The position numbers were made by a program, and so were the translations under genes. From Haematococcus lacustris (taxonomy: Eukaryota; Chlorophyta; Chlorophyceae; Chlamydomonadales; Haematococcaceae): 64,000 nucleotides of DNA. How positions within the stretch are numbered: position 1 is the first letter of the stretch; every line of letters begins with the position of its first letter. The DNA is taken from contig JASKMD010000003.1 of assembly GCA_030144725.1 (NCBI GenBank), positions 7,268,381 through 7,332,380 on the forward strand. Direction: 5' to 3'. The notes below the pieces were generated by a model. The model was not told the origin of the DNA, searched no databases, and was given only the letters and a program-made list of their open reading frames with translations. Shown piece after piece: positions 40,727 through 51,386 of the stretch.

Positions 40727-41640
40727 TACAGTACTGTAAGTGGTCTCTCGAGGTACCTCGAGGTACCTCGAGGTACTGTAGATGTCTACAGTACTGTAGA
40801 TGTCTACAGTACTGTAGCTGTCTACAGTACTGTAGATGTCTACAGTACTGTAGATGTCTACAGTACTGTAGGTGTCTACAGTACTGTAGGTGGTCTCTCG
40901 AGGTACCTCGAGGTACCTACAGTACTGTAAGTGGTCTCTCGAGGTACCTCGAGGTACCTCGAGGTACTGTAGATGTCTACAGTACTGTAGATGTCTACAG
41001 TACTGTAGATGTCTACAGTACTGTAGATGTCTACAGTACTGTAGATGTCTACAGTACTGTAAGTGGTCTCTCGAGGTACCTCGAGGTACCTCGAGGTACT
41101 GTAGATGTCTACAGCACTGTAGATGTCTACAGTACTGTAGATGTCTACAGTACTGTAGGTACCTACAGTACTGTAAATGGTCTCTCGAGGTACCTCGAGG
41201 TACCTACAGTACTGTAGATGTCTACAGTACTGTAGATGTCTACAGTACTGTAGATGTCTACAGTACTGTTAGTGGTCTCTCGAGGTACCTCGAGGTACCT
41301 CGAGGTACCGTAGATGTCTACAGTACTGTAGATGTCTACAGTATTGTAGATGTCTACAGTACTGTAGATGTCTACAGTACTGTAGATGTCTACAGTACTG
41401 TAGGTACCTACAGTACTGTAAATGGTCTCTCGAGGTACCTCGAGGTACCTACAGTACTGTAGATGTCTACAGTACTGTAGATGTCTACAGTACTGTAGAT
41501 GTCTACAGTACTGTTAGTGGTCTCTCGAGGTACCTCGACAGTACTGTAGACACCTACAGTACTGTAGGTACTTACAGTACCGTAGATGTCTACAGTACTG
41601 TTCGTGTACTCGCGAGGTACCCGAACAGTACTGTAGATAC
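40727..41640. repeat. Higher-order array of CTACAGTACTGTAG and CGAGGTACCTCG
   Basis: Blocks of two to six CTACAGTACTGTAGATGT units alternate with eight copies of a second motif, GGTCTCTCGAGGTACCTCG. The inserted CGAGGTACCTCG is also a perfect palindrome centred on GTAC. Each GGTCTC block starts with a changed last unit (TGTAAGTGG or TGTTAGTGG). Confidence 0.9.
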
Positions 41641-42001
41641 ACTCGCAGAAAAGATCGCATTATAGGTGCCACCTAAGGGTACTTTTTTTTTTTATGGAAG
41701 GCTGCAGTTGCTCATAAGCAAGCCAACGCTGTTGAAAAAAAAAATCAACTCCAAGTGGCTGGCGAGATTCGAGCGTTGGCCTGTCGTGCCGTTTTGAGAG
41801 GCAACCAGTACTGGTTGAGGTCCAGTACTGGTTGCTAACCAGTACTGGACCTCAACCAGTACTAGTTGGCATCCAGTACTGGTTGCCATCCAGTACTGGT
41901 TGTCAGCTTTGGCAGAGTTAGGGCATGGAGATATCAAAGTTTCCGCGCATCACATTCAAGCCTTCCCAATAGTACTACTTGCATCGCTGGTCTTAGCGCT
42001 T
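41639..42001. repeat. Dispersed 360-bp repeat with nested hairpin, copy 2
   Basis: Direct copy of 27487-27848, inserted between the palindromic array on the left and an exon on the right. The hairpin is at 41802-41868 with one arm mismatch (ACTAGTTGG). The poly-T run is longer here. Confidence 0.8.
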
Positions 42002-42009
42002 CGCATGGC

Positions 42010-42540
42010 ATGGGCCCAGAACCAGAACCAGCAGTGGCAGCAGCAGCAGCCGCAGCACGCACACGCGGGCGCAAGAGACCAGCCCCACAGGACACAGCTG
42101 CCAAACGGAGGGCAACAGGTCCCAAGCCAGCAGCAGCAACAGCAGCGGCTGCATCGAAAGCAGCCGCAGGAGAAGCAGCAGCAGAAGCAGCAGCAAAAGG
42201 AACAGATGCAACAGCAGCAGAAGCAGCAGCACCACCACCAGACGGTGCTGGCCCCGCCGTTCCGCCCCCCCACAATGGTGGGGCCAGCAACCGACAACGC
42301 CGCTCAACCCGTGTGGCCAAGGGGCCAGCCGCCGTCCCACAGGAGCAGCCAACCCAGGCAAGCCCACCCTACCATCGGCGAGACAAGTTCAGGACAAAGG
42401 AGGCAGGTGCTGGTCCTGCAGAGTGGTTTGCAGTGAATGGGGAGCAGCTGCACACTCTGTTTGTGTCATTCTTTCCCACAGGCGAGGGCCATGGGGACAT
42501 GTACTTTGTTCCATACAACAGCCTCAGCAAGCAGCACTAG
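42010..42540 (+). CDS. Hypothetical Ala-rich basic protein (possibly 3' exons)
   Basis: The frame from ATG 42010 gives 176 aa. The N-terminal two thirds are Ala-rich with basic clusters (TRGRKRPAP, AAKRRATGPK, RQRRSTRVAK) suggesting nuclear location; the C-terminus AEWFAVNGEQLHTLFVSFF looks structured. TGTAA at 42591-42595 fits a polyadenylation site. The 360-bp repeat abuts the start, so the true 5' end may have been displaced. No family recognised. Confidence 0.4.
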   Translation: MGPEPEPAVAAAAAAARTRGRKRPAPQDTAAKRRATGPKPAAATAAAASKAAAGEAAAEAAAKGTDATAAEAAAPPPDGAGPAVPPPHNGGASNRQRRSTRVAKGPAAVPQEQPTQASPPYHRRDKFRTKEAGAGPAEWFAVNGEQLHTLFVSFFPTGEGHGDMYFVPYNSLSKQH

Positions 42541-42639
42541 ACAGTAAACCTGTCGATGAGGTCACAACATACTGATTAGGAAGTGCTGATTGTAACCAGG
42601 TTGCGTCCAGGTTGCCATCAACCATACAATCATCTTAAC

Positions 42640-43660
42640 ATTGCATTCGTCCCTGCACTCCTCCCTGCACTTATCCCTGCACTCGTCCCTGCGCAAGTCA
42701 TCCCTGCACTCGTCCCTGCACTCGTCCTGCGATCATCCCTGCATTCGTCCCTGCGCCCGTCCCTGCATTCGTCCCTGCGCTCGACCCTGCGCTCGTCCCT
42801 GCACTCGTCCCTGCAGTCGACCCTGCACTCGTCCCTGCAGTCGACCTTGCACTCGTCCTTGCACTTATCCCTGCACTCGTCCCTGCAATCGACCCTGCAC
42901 TCGTCCCTGCATCCATCCCTGCATCCGTCCCTGCATCCATCCCTGCATCCGTCCCTGCATTCGTCCCTGCGCCCGTCGTCCCTGCATTCGTCCCTGCGCC
43001 CTTTATCCCTGCACTCGTCCCTGCACTAATCCCTGCGCCCGTCCCTGCGTCCGTCATCCCTGCACTCGTCCCTGCGCTCATCCCTGCACTCGTCCCTGCG
43101 CTCATCCCTGCACTCGTCCCTGCGCCAGTTATCCTTGCACTCGTCCCTGCGCACATCCCTGCACTCGTCCCTGCGCTCGTCCCTGCGCCCGTCCCTGCGC
43201 CCACAATCCCTGCACTCGTCCCTGCGCTCATCCCTGCATTCGTCCCTGCGCCCGTCATCCCTGCACTCGTCCCTGCGCTCATCCCTGCACTCGTCCCTGC
43301 ACTCGTCCCTGCACTCGTCCCTGCGCCCGCAATCCCTGTTGTCGTCCCTGCGCTTGTCCCTGCACTCGTCCCTGCGCCCGTCATCCCTGCACTCATCCCT
43401 GCACCCGTCCCTGCATCCGTCCCTGCACCCCCCCCTCCATCCCTGCACTCGTCCCTGCGTCCCCCCTTCCATCCCTGCATTCGTCCCTGCGCCCTCAAGT
43501 CATCCCTGCGTCCATCCCTGCGTCCCCCCTTCCATCCCTGCATTCGTCCCTGCGCCCCCCCCTCCATCCCTGCGTCCATCCCTGCGCCCCCCCCTCCATC
43601 CCTGCACTCATCCCTGCGCCCCCCCCTCAATCCCTGCATCCGTCCCTGCGTGAACGCCAC
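42640..43660. repeat. 12-bp satellite (TCCCTGCACTCG)n
   Basis: About 80 units of TCCCTGCRYTCG with irregular 15-21-bp variants (TCATCCCTGCACTCG). The TCCCTGCAC core equals the loop units of the MITE at 48325-48669, and a MITE-like terminus follows at 43745-43813. Confidence 0.9.
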
Positions 43661-43744
43661 GGGCCGCCCAGCCTCAGCCTTTGACTTTTTTGACCTGATT
43701 TCTTTTGGGATGGATTCTTGACATCACAAGCTACCAACTGGCCG

Positions 43745-43813
43745 AATTTCAGCCCATTTGGACAAGGTTGACAAAAGCGCAGGGAAGAACGCAGGGACTA
43801 ATTTGAAGGAGTG
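43745..43813. mobile_element. Family II TIR, right end only
   Basis: CAGCCCATTTGGACAAGG through CGCAGGGACTAATTTG to GGAGTG is colinear with the right arm of the MITE at 48325-48669. No left terminus was found beyond the 12-bp satellite. Probably a MITE whose interior expanded and whose left end is lost or degenerate. Confidence 0.6.
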
Positions 43814-44790
43814 TACTGGTTCACCCTCAACCAGTACTGGTCCACCCTCAACCAGTACTGTTTCACCCACAACCAGTACTGGTTCACCCACAACTAGTAC
43901 TGGTCCACATCCAACCAGTACTGGTCCTCTCCCAACCAGTACTGGTCCTCTCCCAACCAGTACTGGTCCACCCACAACCAGTACTGGTCCTTCCCAAACC
44001 AGTACTGGTCCACCCCCAACCAGTACTGGTCCTTTCCCAACCAGTACTGGTCCACCCCCAACCACTACTGGTCCACCCCCAACCAGTACTGGTCCACCCA
44101 CAACCAGTACTGGTCCTTCCCAAACCAGTACTGGTCCACCCCCAACCAGTACAGGTCCACACCTAGCCAGTACTGGTCACCCCCAACCAGTACTGGTTCA
44201 CCCACAACCAGTACTGGTTCACCCACAACCAGTACTGGTCCAACCTCAACCAGTACTGGTTTACCCACAACCAGTACTTGTCCACCCACAACCAGTACTG
44301 GTCCACCCACAACCAGTACTGGTCCACCCCCAACCAGTACTGGTCCACCCACAACCAGTACTGGTCCACACTCAACCAGTACTGGTTCACACCCAGCCAG
44401 TACTGGTTTACCCCTCAGCCAGTACTGGTCCACCCCCAACCAGTACTGGTCCACCCACAACCAGTACTGGTCCACCCCCAACCAGTACTGGTCCACATCC
44501 AACCAGTACTGGTCCCTCCCCAACCAGTACTGGTCAACCCCCAACCAGTACTGGTCTACACCCAGCCAGTACTGGTCCTTCCCCAACCAGTACTGGTCAC
44601 CCTCAACCAGTACTGATTCACCCCCAACCAGTTATGGCTTGTTCACCATCCAGTGCTGGTTCATTGACAAGCGCTGATTGTTCAACCAGCGCTTGTTCAC
44701 CAACCAGCGCTGGTTTGTCTACTGTGCTTGTTTTCGACCAGCGCTGGTCAATGAACTTGGTGACTACCAACCAGTACTGTATCTGGGTTG
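43814..44790. repeat. CCAACCAGTACTGGTCCAC satellite, with CCAGCGCTGG variants
   Basis: About 45 units of about 20 bp. It starts directly at the GAGTG end of the family II TIR. Near 44690-44745 the palindrome appears as CCAGCGCTGG, with both central bases changed symmetrically. Confidence 0.95.
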
Positions 44791-45008
44791 TGTATCAATG
44801 CCGTGGCGTGATTGGGTTCTGCTTTCTTATTGTTGGTTGGTGAAATATTGGAGGTTACACCAACGTTTGTAGCTGATTACATGTGCAAGGCATTCACGCC
44901 ACAGGAAGCATGGCATTCGCGTCCATGTGTGCAGAGTCCGTCAAGGCTATATACGATGATGCATTCAATGTTCAGGCGTCACACCGATGTCTGGTCCCCT
45001 GAAATCTA
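44791..45008 (-). promoter_or_regulatory. 3' flank of the cupin-like gene
   Basis: Reading the minus strand, TGTAA motifs lie at 44881-44877 and 44859-44855, about 130-155 nt after the stop at 45009. These fit the chlorophyte polyadenylation signal. Confidence 0.5.
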
Positions 45009-47833
45009 TCATGCACGCTTGGCCCTCTTAGCTGGCTGTTCCTTCGCCTTTTCCTGAGCCTTCTCTGCAGCATAAGCTGCTGCCTTATGGCTCAAGATAT
45101 AGCTCAACAGCTTCTGCACCTGTGCATCAGGCAACAGACTATCCGCCTCAAACAGCTCGTCCACAGGCTCCAATGCAGGAGGCGCATATGGCACAGGCGG
45201 GCCAAACACGCCAGCTTGGTGCTCTCCCAAACCCAGTGGCCAATACTGCTCCTGCTCAATGAGACGCTGCGGTGGGCTGGTGGGTTGGCACTTGTACAGC
45301 AGCTGCTTGTGTATCGCTGACACGAAGCATGTCTCGTCATTGACATACCCTTGGCTGCCATAGAAATGCACCCTGGTGGAGGCGCTGCCCTCCAGCCCAC
45401 AATCCCCCGCATGGATCGTGTAGCCACGCATGCCCAGCACCTCCCCTGGCTGCAAGGTCACCCGGTACACCTGCATCTTGTCCACAGCTGCCATCTGCTC
45501 CTTGAACTGTTTGGCATCAATGTCGCCCTTGTTCTTGGACTCCACCAGCAGCACCTTGATGTGGCTGTCTGGGATGACCAGGACGCGTGTCAGCTCAAGT
45601 GCTATGATCAGCACAAGGCCATCACGCTCCCAGCTGAACGGTGCAGGCCGTGCCGCTGAGGGTGCACCAGGCGTAGAGGTGAGAGGGGCCTGAGGTGGGT
45701 GGGGGCTACTGCTGGTGCTTGCTGCTGCTGCTGCTGCTGCTCGCCTTGGCTTGGCTGCCTTGCGTGATCGGCCCTTGCGTCCTTTGAGCGGCTGAATAGG
45801 CTCCACGTCAACATGCAGCGCCTGTGCTGGCACCAACCTTGTGGCCGGCACCCGGGGCAGGTCCACCCCTTCCACGTCGCGCCCATACTTGGCATCATTC
45901 ACCAGCACGGTGCCCCCACGCAGCGTGATCTGGGACAGGCTGACAGCATACTGCTGCAAGCTGTTCAGGTAGTCCTCAGCAACTTGGAATGCTGTCGCCC
46001 ACTGCTTCAGCTTGAGCTGGGCTGCTTCTCCTGCCTCTCCTCCCTGGGCTGCTATGCCCTGCTGCCTCTCGATGCTGCAAATAGCCCGAGCTGTCGTGCA
46101 GGCTGACATGGATACGGAGTCAGGGAGGCTGCCATCTGTATTGGGGGTGGTGAAGGGCATTTGGAGGCGCTGGCCTGTGCTGTAGTTCACGCCCTTCACT
46201 GCAGCCTGTAAGACTTTCTTGCAAAGGTGGATGTCATGGAAGATGGCACTGCCGAACTCCAATGCCAGCAACTGGCATGCCCACACACGGAGTTTGTTAG
46301 CCCTGAGGTGAGCTGGGAGGCGGGTCCTTGCAACACCGCGCTGCTGCACTGCCTCACGCCATCGCTGTGGGTCCTCCTCCTCTGGCACATGGGGGTTGCC
46401 GTCAGGGTAGGCTGCCAATAGCCACTGAAGGCATGACACACAGAGCAAGCACATGTAATTGATTGTTTAGGGCTAGGGCTAGGGCTAGGGCTAGGGCTAG
46501 GGCTATGGATAGGGTTAGGGGTAGGGCTAGGGTTAGGCATGGACGTTCTGATTGGGTTGGGTTAGGGTTGGGGTTAGGGCTAGGGCTAGGGCCAGGGCTA
46601 GGGCTAGGGCTGGGGCTAGTGCTAGGGCTAGTGCTAGGGCTAGTGCTAGGGCTAGTGCTAGGGCTAGGGCTAGGGCTAGGGCTAGGGCTAGGGCTAGGGC
46701 TAGGGCTAGGGATAGGGCTAGGGCTAGGGATAGGGTTAGGGCTAGGGCTAGGGATAGGGCTAGGGCCAGGGCTAGGGCTAGGGCTAGGGCTAGGGATAGG
46801 GCTAGGGATAGGGCTAGGGTTAGGGCTAGGGCTAGAGCTAGGGATAGGGCTAGGGTTAGGGCTAGGGTTAGGGTTAGGGCTAGGGCTAGGGCTAGGGCTA
46901 GGGATAGGGCTAGGGATAGGGATAGGGCTAGGGCTATGTCATGCTAATGTTACCTGCTCATTGCTGCCAGCTGCTCTGGGTACTGTCGAGTGGCTGTCTG
47001 ATGTCGCCTGTGAATGTGATGTAACTGACGCTGGTGGTGTGTCTGGCGTGCGGCCTCGCTTTCTGGCTGGTGATTTCGCCGCTACCTGCAGAACAAACAA
47101 GGGCCACAACATGCCCTCTATGCTTGTCTGTAGGCAGGGTGGGCTGTTGAGGTTCGGCTATGACCATTTGAAATGAGCATGTCCCAGTCAGCTTACCTTA
47201 GGCTTCTTGTTTGCAGGCTTGGGTGGTGCAGCCCGCTTTTTGGCTTGCTGCGCTGCAGGTCCTCGTGGTGCGGAGCTGGGGGCTGCTGGACATGATGCCT
47301 TGCGGGGCTTAGGTGCCCCGCGTGCTACAGACATCAACGCCTCTGCTACCTCCTGCAACATAAACACAACATGTGTTATTGTGCGGTTTGGTTTTTGTGA
47401 TATTGAGTTCCATTGACCTGAATGCCTCACCTTCTCAGTTGCAGGACCTTGTTGTCGTAGGAGAGGGGCATGGGCCGGGGGCTGTGCTTGCTGCTGCTGC
47501 TCTGAAACCTGTGGGGCAAAAGGTGCCATGCAAGTTTAAAGATCATGTGCACCTGCGGGGAGTACTGTGTGCATTTAGGACGATTGATGTGTGTGGCCCA
47601 ATTTAGGGGTTCTACTGCATGCTATGAATCTTCAACTATGACCTGGATTCCATAGGCTGACATGTACTCACTAACTTGTGGGGCATTCACCTTGGAGGTA
47701 CCATCGTCTCTCAACAGCTTCGCTTGCTGGCTTTGCAATAGCTGAGTCATCAACTCCACTATCCGGGCTTCCTTCATCTCATCCTGGGACTCCAACTGTG
47801 CGATGCGTTCCCTCAAGGCTGCCACGACTGCTT
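45009..47833 (-). CDS. Multi-exon gene, 3' half: coiled coil, basic region, cupin-like domain
   Basis: Five exons with GT-AG borders: 47676-47833 (coiled coil, AVVAALRERIAQLESQ), 47431-47508 (Gln-rich), 47197-47352 (AKKRAAPPKPANKKPK), 46954-47085 (AT-hook/NLS-like ARKRGRTPD), and terminal 45009-46424. The last starts WLLAAYPDGNPHVPEEED and ends in basic AKRAKRA. Within it VTLQPGEVLGMRGYTIHAG followed by STRVHFYG resembles a double-stranded beta-helix (cupin or 2-oxoglutarate-oxygenase-like) with a possible metal-binding H-A-G-D and a later H. Junctions between the middle exons are phase 0. Function unknown; the nuclear signals suggest a chromatin- or DNA-related role, or a transposon accessory gene. 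The intron 46425-46953 holds a GGGCTA array. Confidence 0.6.
46465..46938. repeat. Intronic (GGGCTA)n telomere-like array
   Basis: About 75 hexamers, mainly GGGCTA, with GGGTTA, GGGATA and GTGCTA variants. GGGTTA is the TTAGGG telomere motif. Both borders lie inside one intron, so it is interstitial. Variants cluster, suggesting local expansions. Confidence 0.85.
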
Positions 47834-48161
47834 CTGCAAGCAATATCACAGTACGTTCCAAGATAGACTCCAAATGCACAACCCTGCATAGTATGGTCTA
47901 ATCAAGCTTCTTGTCAAGGTTCACAACAGAGAATGGTTGATTGCACACCTGGCGGTGGGCGGGGGTCCGTGATGGTCCTTGAGTCTGATGTTGCCACCGA
48001 ACACCGTCCTGTAGCACGGTTGCATGACTCACAATGAATGTTCTTTCAAGCTTGTTGCAGCATATGACTTACACCTGCTGCACTACCGGATATTCTTGTC
48101 AATTGGAACCTACTGTTGCTCACTGCAATTTGATCCGCATACACTATAGCTGTGATCATAC

Positions 48162-48716
48162 CTTGGGAGGGGGCATCGCGGGCAGGTGAGCTGCGTCCAT
48201 GCGCTGGTGAATGTGCCCTGGAAGAGGGGGGGGAGGATGAAGTGGAAGAGGCGGAGGATGAGGAGGAGGCCAAGGAGGTGGAGGATGTGGTTGAGGAGGT
48301 GGAGCAGGAGGAGGAAGAGGAGGACACTCCTACAATTTAGTCCCTGCGTTTGTCCCTGCGTTCTACCGACCTTGTCCAATCGGGCTGAACTTTTGATAGA
48401 TAGTAGTTTGCAGAAAATAAAACATATTTTTCAGAAAAAATATTTTGAAAAAATCAAAGGCGGCTGCGCTGCGGCCCTGGGGCGTAGGTGCAGGGATAAG
48501 TGCAGGGATAGGTTGCATGCCACAGCGCAGCAGCTTTTGGGTTTTTTCAAATATTTTTCTTGCAAAATATGTTTTATTTTCTGAAAACTGCCATCTATCA
48601 AATTTTCAGCCCGATCGGACAAGGTCGGTAGAACGCAGGGACAAACGCAGGGACTAAATTGTAGGAGTGGAGGAGGACAAGGGCACGGGCGGTGGCGGTG
48701 ACCGCCCAAACATTCC
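48162..48716 (-). pseudogene. Ser-rich exon of the same gene, interrupted by a MITE
   Basis: On the minus strand, the acceptor TGCATGCAG precedes GMFGRSPPPPVPLSSS (48716-48670). Then comes the 345-bp MITE, then a Ser-rich run (48324-48162) ending in RAHSPAHGRSSPARDAPSQ and a GTATGA donor. The MITE carries stops, so unless it is spliced out, the protein is cut here. Confidence 0.5.
48325..48669. mobile_element. 345-bp MITE (family II), long TIRs
   Basis: The ends CACTCCTACAATTTAGTC and GACTAAATTGTAGGAGTG start inverted arms of about 130 bp with few mismatches (shared TCCCTGCG, CTACCGACCTTGTCC, AAAATAAAACATATTTT). The loop of about 70 bp contains TATCCCTGCACTTATCCCTGCAC. Flanks show an 8-bp direct repeat GAGGAGGA, but the target is itself GAGGA-rich, so a 2-bp GA duplication is equally possible. 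No ORF. Confidence 0.85.
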
Positions 48717-48803
48717 CTGCATGCATGAACAAGAGTGTTGTGATGATGCTTACCGTAGTTTATTACTTTAAGCCAATTGAAGGTACATGCATAGGTCACA
48801 CAC

Positions 48804-49977
48804 CGCTGTTGGGTTGCTCATGTCCTGTGGTGCACTGTTGGGCCACTCTTTGGCGATGTCAATCTGCACACACACATGCATACATATCTTAGTTGGTGCT
48901 GCCGTGACATTGTTTGGCAGGCTGGGTGGTCATGCTGCTATTCATCAACGTACCATGGAGCTCCACACCCTGTCCGTGTCCAGGGTGTGGTGTAGCCAGC
49001 GCTGTCTTGCCAGCATGCGTTTGGCGTTGTAGCGGATCTTGTCTTCCACTGCATGGCCCCTACAAGCTCAGGGCAATACATGATGACTCAATGTCTTGCT
49101 GTGGAGTCTATCATGCAGAGTATCAAGCACTTGCTTTAGGCCCCTGCGCGCCAAGTACTCCATGTGCACCAGCACCCGGGTCCCGCTGCTCCATGCATCC
49201 TTCTGTTGCCGGCATTTGCCTGTCTGCCACTCCCACTCCACCTCTCCATAGGCATGCTTTAAGAACTTGGTGAGGTACAGCACGGTCTTCGCTGGCAGTC
49301 CCTGCAGGCAAAAGTACAGCACACTGTGACTGATATCACAAGCGCACATGCTTTCTTTATTAGCAATGGATTAGGTTTTTCCACACGCACCTCATGTACT
49401 GGGTGGGTGGAGTCGAAAGTCATCACCACCTTTGCCCTGGGGTAAATGGCTACCAATGCTGGGCACATGGGGATCAACACAACAGTGGCTTCGCTCCAAC
49501 GCCGCCTGTCAGCTGCAGAAAAGGAAACAAGGAATGAATCCAAGCAGCTGATGGCCCACCCCTGAGAGGCCGAGCAGCACAACACTGAACAGCGGCTGTT
49601 GTTGCGCCCGTTCACTTCAGCCTGCAGTGCACACAATAATGCTGGAGGTAAACCAGACAAGTCTTACACGACTACCCTGTTCACGAGCGTTGATGTCCTG
49701 ATTTGCTTTGGGTTACCCTACCGCCATGCGCCGAATGGCAATGTCCATGACCTCCAGCACCGTCCTTGTCAACCCCCCAGAGCTGCTCGGCCAAGCGGTC
49801 TATCCAGCCAACCTGCATATGGAGCGAACTGTCATCGACCTGGGTCCGTATATGATGTTGTTGTAGTATTATGGCCCTTGGTATGTTGTTGGCTTCCCTC
49901 ACCTCTGTATCGTCCAGTTTGAGGTACACCTGCTGTCGTCCACCCTCTTGGACACCATCCTCCAAGGCTTGAACCTC
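48804..49977 (-). CDS. Upstream exons of the cupin-like gene
   Basis: Exons inferred from splice borders and open frames: 49906-49977 (EVQALEDGVQEGGRQQVYL), about 49719-49815, about 49568-49622, 49391-49512 (DRRRWSEATVVLIPMCPAL, TFDSTHPVHE), about 49128-49302 (GLPAKTVLYLTKFLKHAYG), 48954-49060 (VEDKIRYNAKRMLARQRWL) and 48804-48863 (IDIAKEWPNSAPQDMSNPT). The frames are protein-like, with many aromatic residues. No family is recognised. The TFDSTHP segment is a candidate catalytic Asp but is not enough for an assignment. Connection to the 3' half is inferred from strand, spacing and intron style. Confidence 0.45.
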
Positions 49978-50534
49978 TGCAAGGCAGCGGAATTACACAC
50001 ACTCTAGCATACATCTGACATTATTTGTATATGTTAAACAGTCCGATCTCCGTGTCCTCCATCAGTGCTGGTTGACTCATTCAGTACTGGTTGATCCCAA
50101 TCAGTTCTGGGCCGCCTACCATTCAATTCTATTATGTCACCAACCTGTTTTGGATGGCCTCCCTATATGTATAATGTAATGGATTGCTGTCCTATGTATC
50201 TGGGTGCCGTCTTACCTGCTGCTACTGCTGCCGCCCACAGTCTTTGCGTTTTGTCATCTGGCCACTGGGTTGGCAACGCCAGTGCTGGTGGTGCTGCTGT
50301 TCCGGTTATTGCTGCAGCTGCTGGTGCTGCTGGTGGTGCTGCTGCTGCTGTTTGTGATGCTTGTGCTGTTGGTACTCCTGTTGCTGTTACTCCTGCTGCT
50401 GATTCTGTTGCTGCTGCTGGCTTGCACGTGAATCTGATCCTTGGCACTGATATCTGTGACGGCGGCGAGGGAAGCGCCGGTGTTGCGGCCAGTGTTGCCG
50501 CTGGATTTGCTCGTGCTGGTGCTGCTTTTGTTTC

Positions 50535-50566
<32 letters not shown>

Positions 50567-50640
50567 GTGCTGGTGCTGCTTGTGCTGCTGGTGCTGGTGC
50601 TGGCGCTGCAGCCACAACCAAGCTCGCTGATGGTCACGAC
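49978..50640. other. Trinucleotide-rich intronic or exonic region
   Basis: 50210-50640 is dominated by GCT/GCA (CTG) triplets readable in several frames on both strands (Ala-, Gln-, Ser- or Leu-rich). A few decayed palindrome units occur at 50060-50110 (CAGTACTGGTTG). Coding state undecided. Confidence 0.35.
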
Positions 50641-51072
50641 AGCGAGCTTGGTTGTGGCTGTATAGGCCTGCCAGAAGAGGAGGTCATGGTCACGCTCCAT
50701 GACATCAGCTGCAAAAGCTTTGTGGTCGTCCCCCGTCCATGGCTGGGATTCCATAGTAACTTTAAAAAAGTTTGCGGTGTCGGGTAGGGCCTCAGCCATT
50801 TGCGCGGCGGATGAGAACTCGTGAGCAGGGCAAATGGGACCGGTAGGTGCGTCGCCGTTCATCATCACGAGTTGCATTTGGGGCGCAAAAGGCATTGCAA
50901 CAACGCTGTGCTGGTGGGTATAACAGGCTTCGTGTGCGACGTCAACACAGGCACAGTGATGGAACAGACAATGACAATCAGAATAAATGGCATTCGTGTG
51001 TTCCCTGATGGCTTCAGCTACGTACCGGCGCGAAAGGACCAGCTCAACCACGCCAGCAAATGCAATCAGCAT
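50641..51072 (-). CDS. 5' exon of the minus-strand gene, unknown family
   Basis: From ATG 51072 the frame reads FAGVVELVLSRRYVAEAI, then a His/Cys-rich stretch DCHCLFHHCACVDVAHEACY, then AFAADVMERDHDLLFWQAY. The His/Cys run could bind metal. The TIR element at 51080 begins 8 bp upstream of the ATG. Across that element the minus strand has an in-frame TGA shortly before, so this ATG or a nearby acceptor is plausible as the exon start. Confidence 0.4.
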
Positions 51073-51386
51073 CAGCGATCACTCGTGCAAATTAAGGGCT
51101 GGCTGGCTTGAAAAACTTGAGAGTTCAGGTCTGAAACTTGGCATGTAGGTTGTTGAGACCTAGGGGAGGTCAAGACTCTCTTGGGCCAAAGTGTAATTCT
51201 CACTCGGTGTCGAGTTGTTGGACCAGGTGTGGGGTTGTGACCCTGATTTTGGCTAAGGGAGTTGGCACCGAGTGATCAAAGTGTCTTTTCATGAAATGTG
51301 AGTATGAGAGGTTGTAGAGGGTGGTTACAGCTGCCCAACCTAGTAGGTAGCATGCAAAAAGTCCAAGCCAGTGATGAGCTATGGCC

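Noticed and set aside
42640..43684. 347-aa Cys/Pro/Arg-rich ORF over the TCCCTGC satellite
   Set aside because: Periodic translation of a 12-bp repeat (HPCTRPCAR) with equally long ORFs in other frames.
46465..46938. A chromosome end
   Set aside because: Exons of one gene lie on both sides and sequence continues for 17 kb.
46463..47176. 237-aa Gly-Leu ORF over the GGGCTA array
   Set aside because: Hexamer translation on the strand opposite to the spliced gene; the array is intronic.
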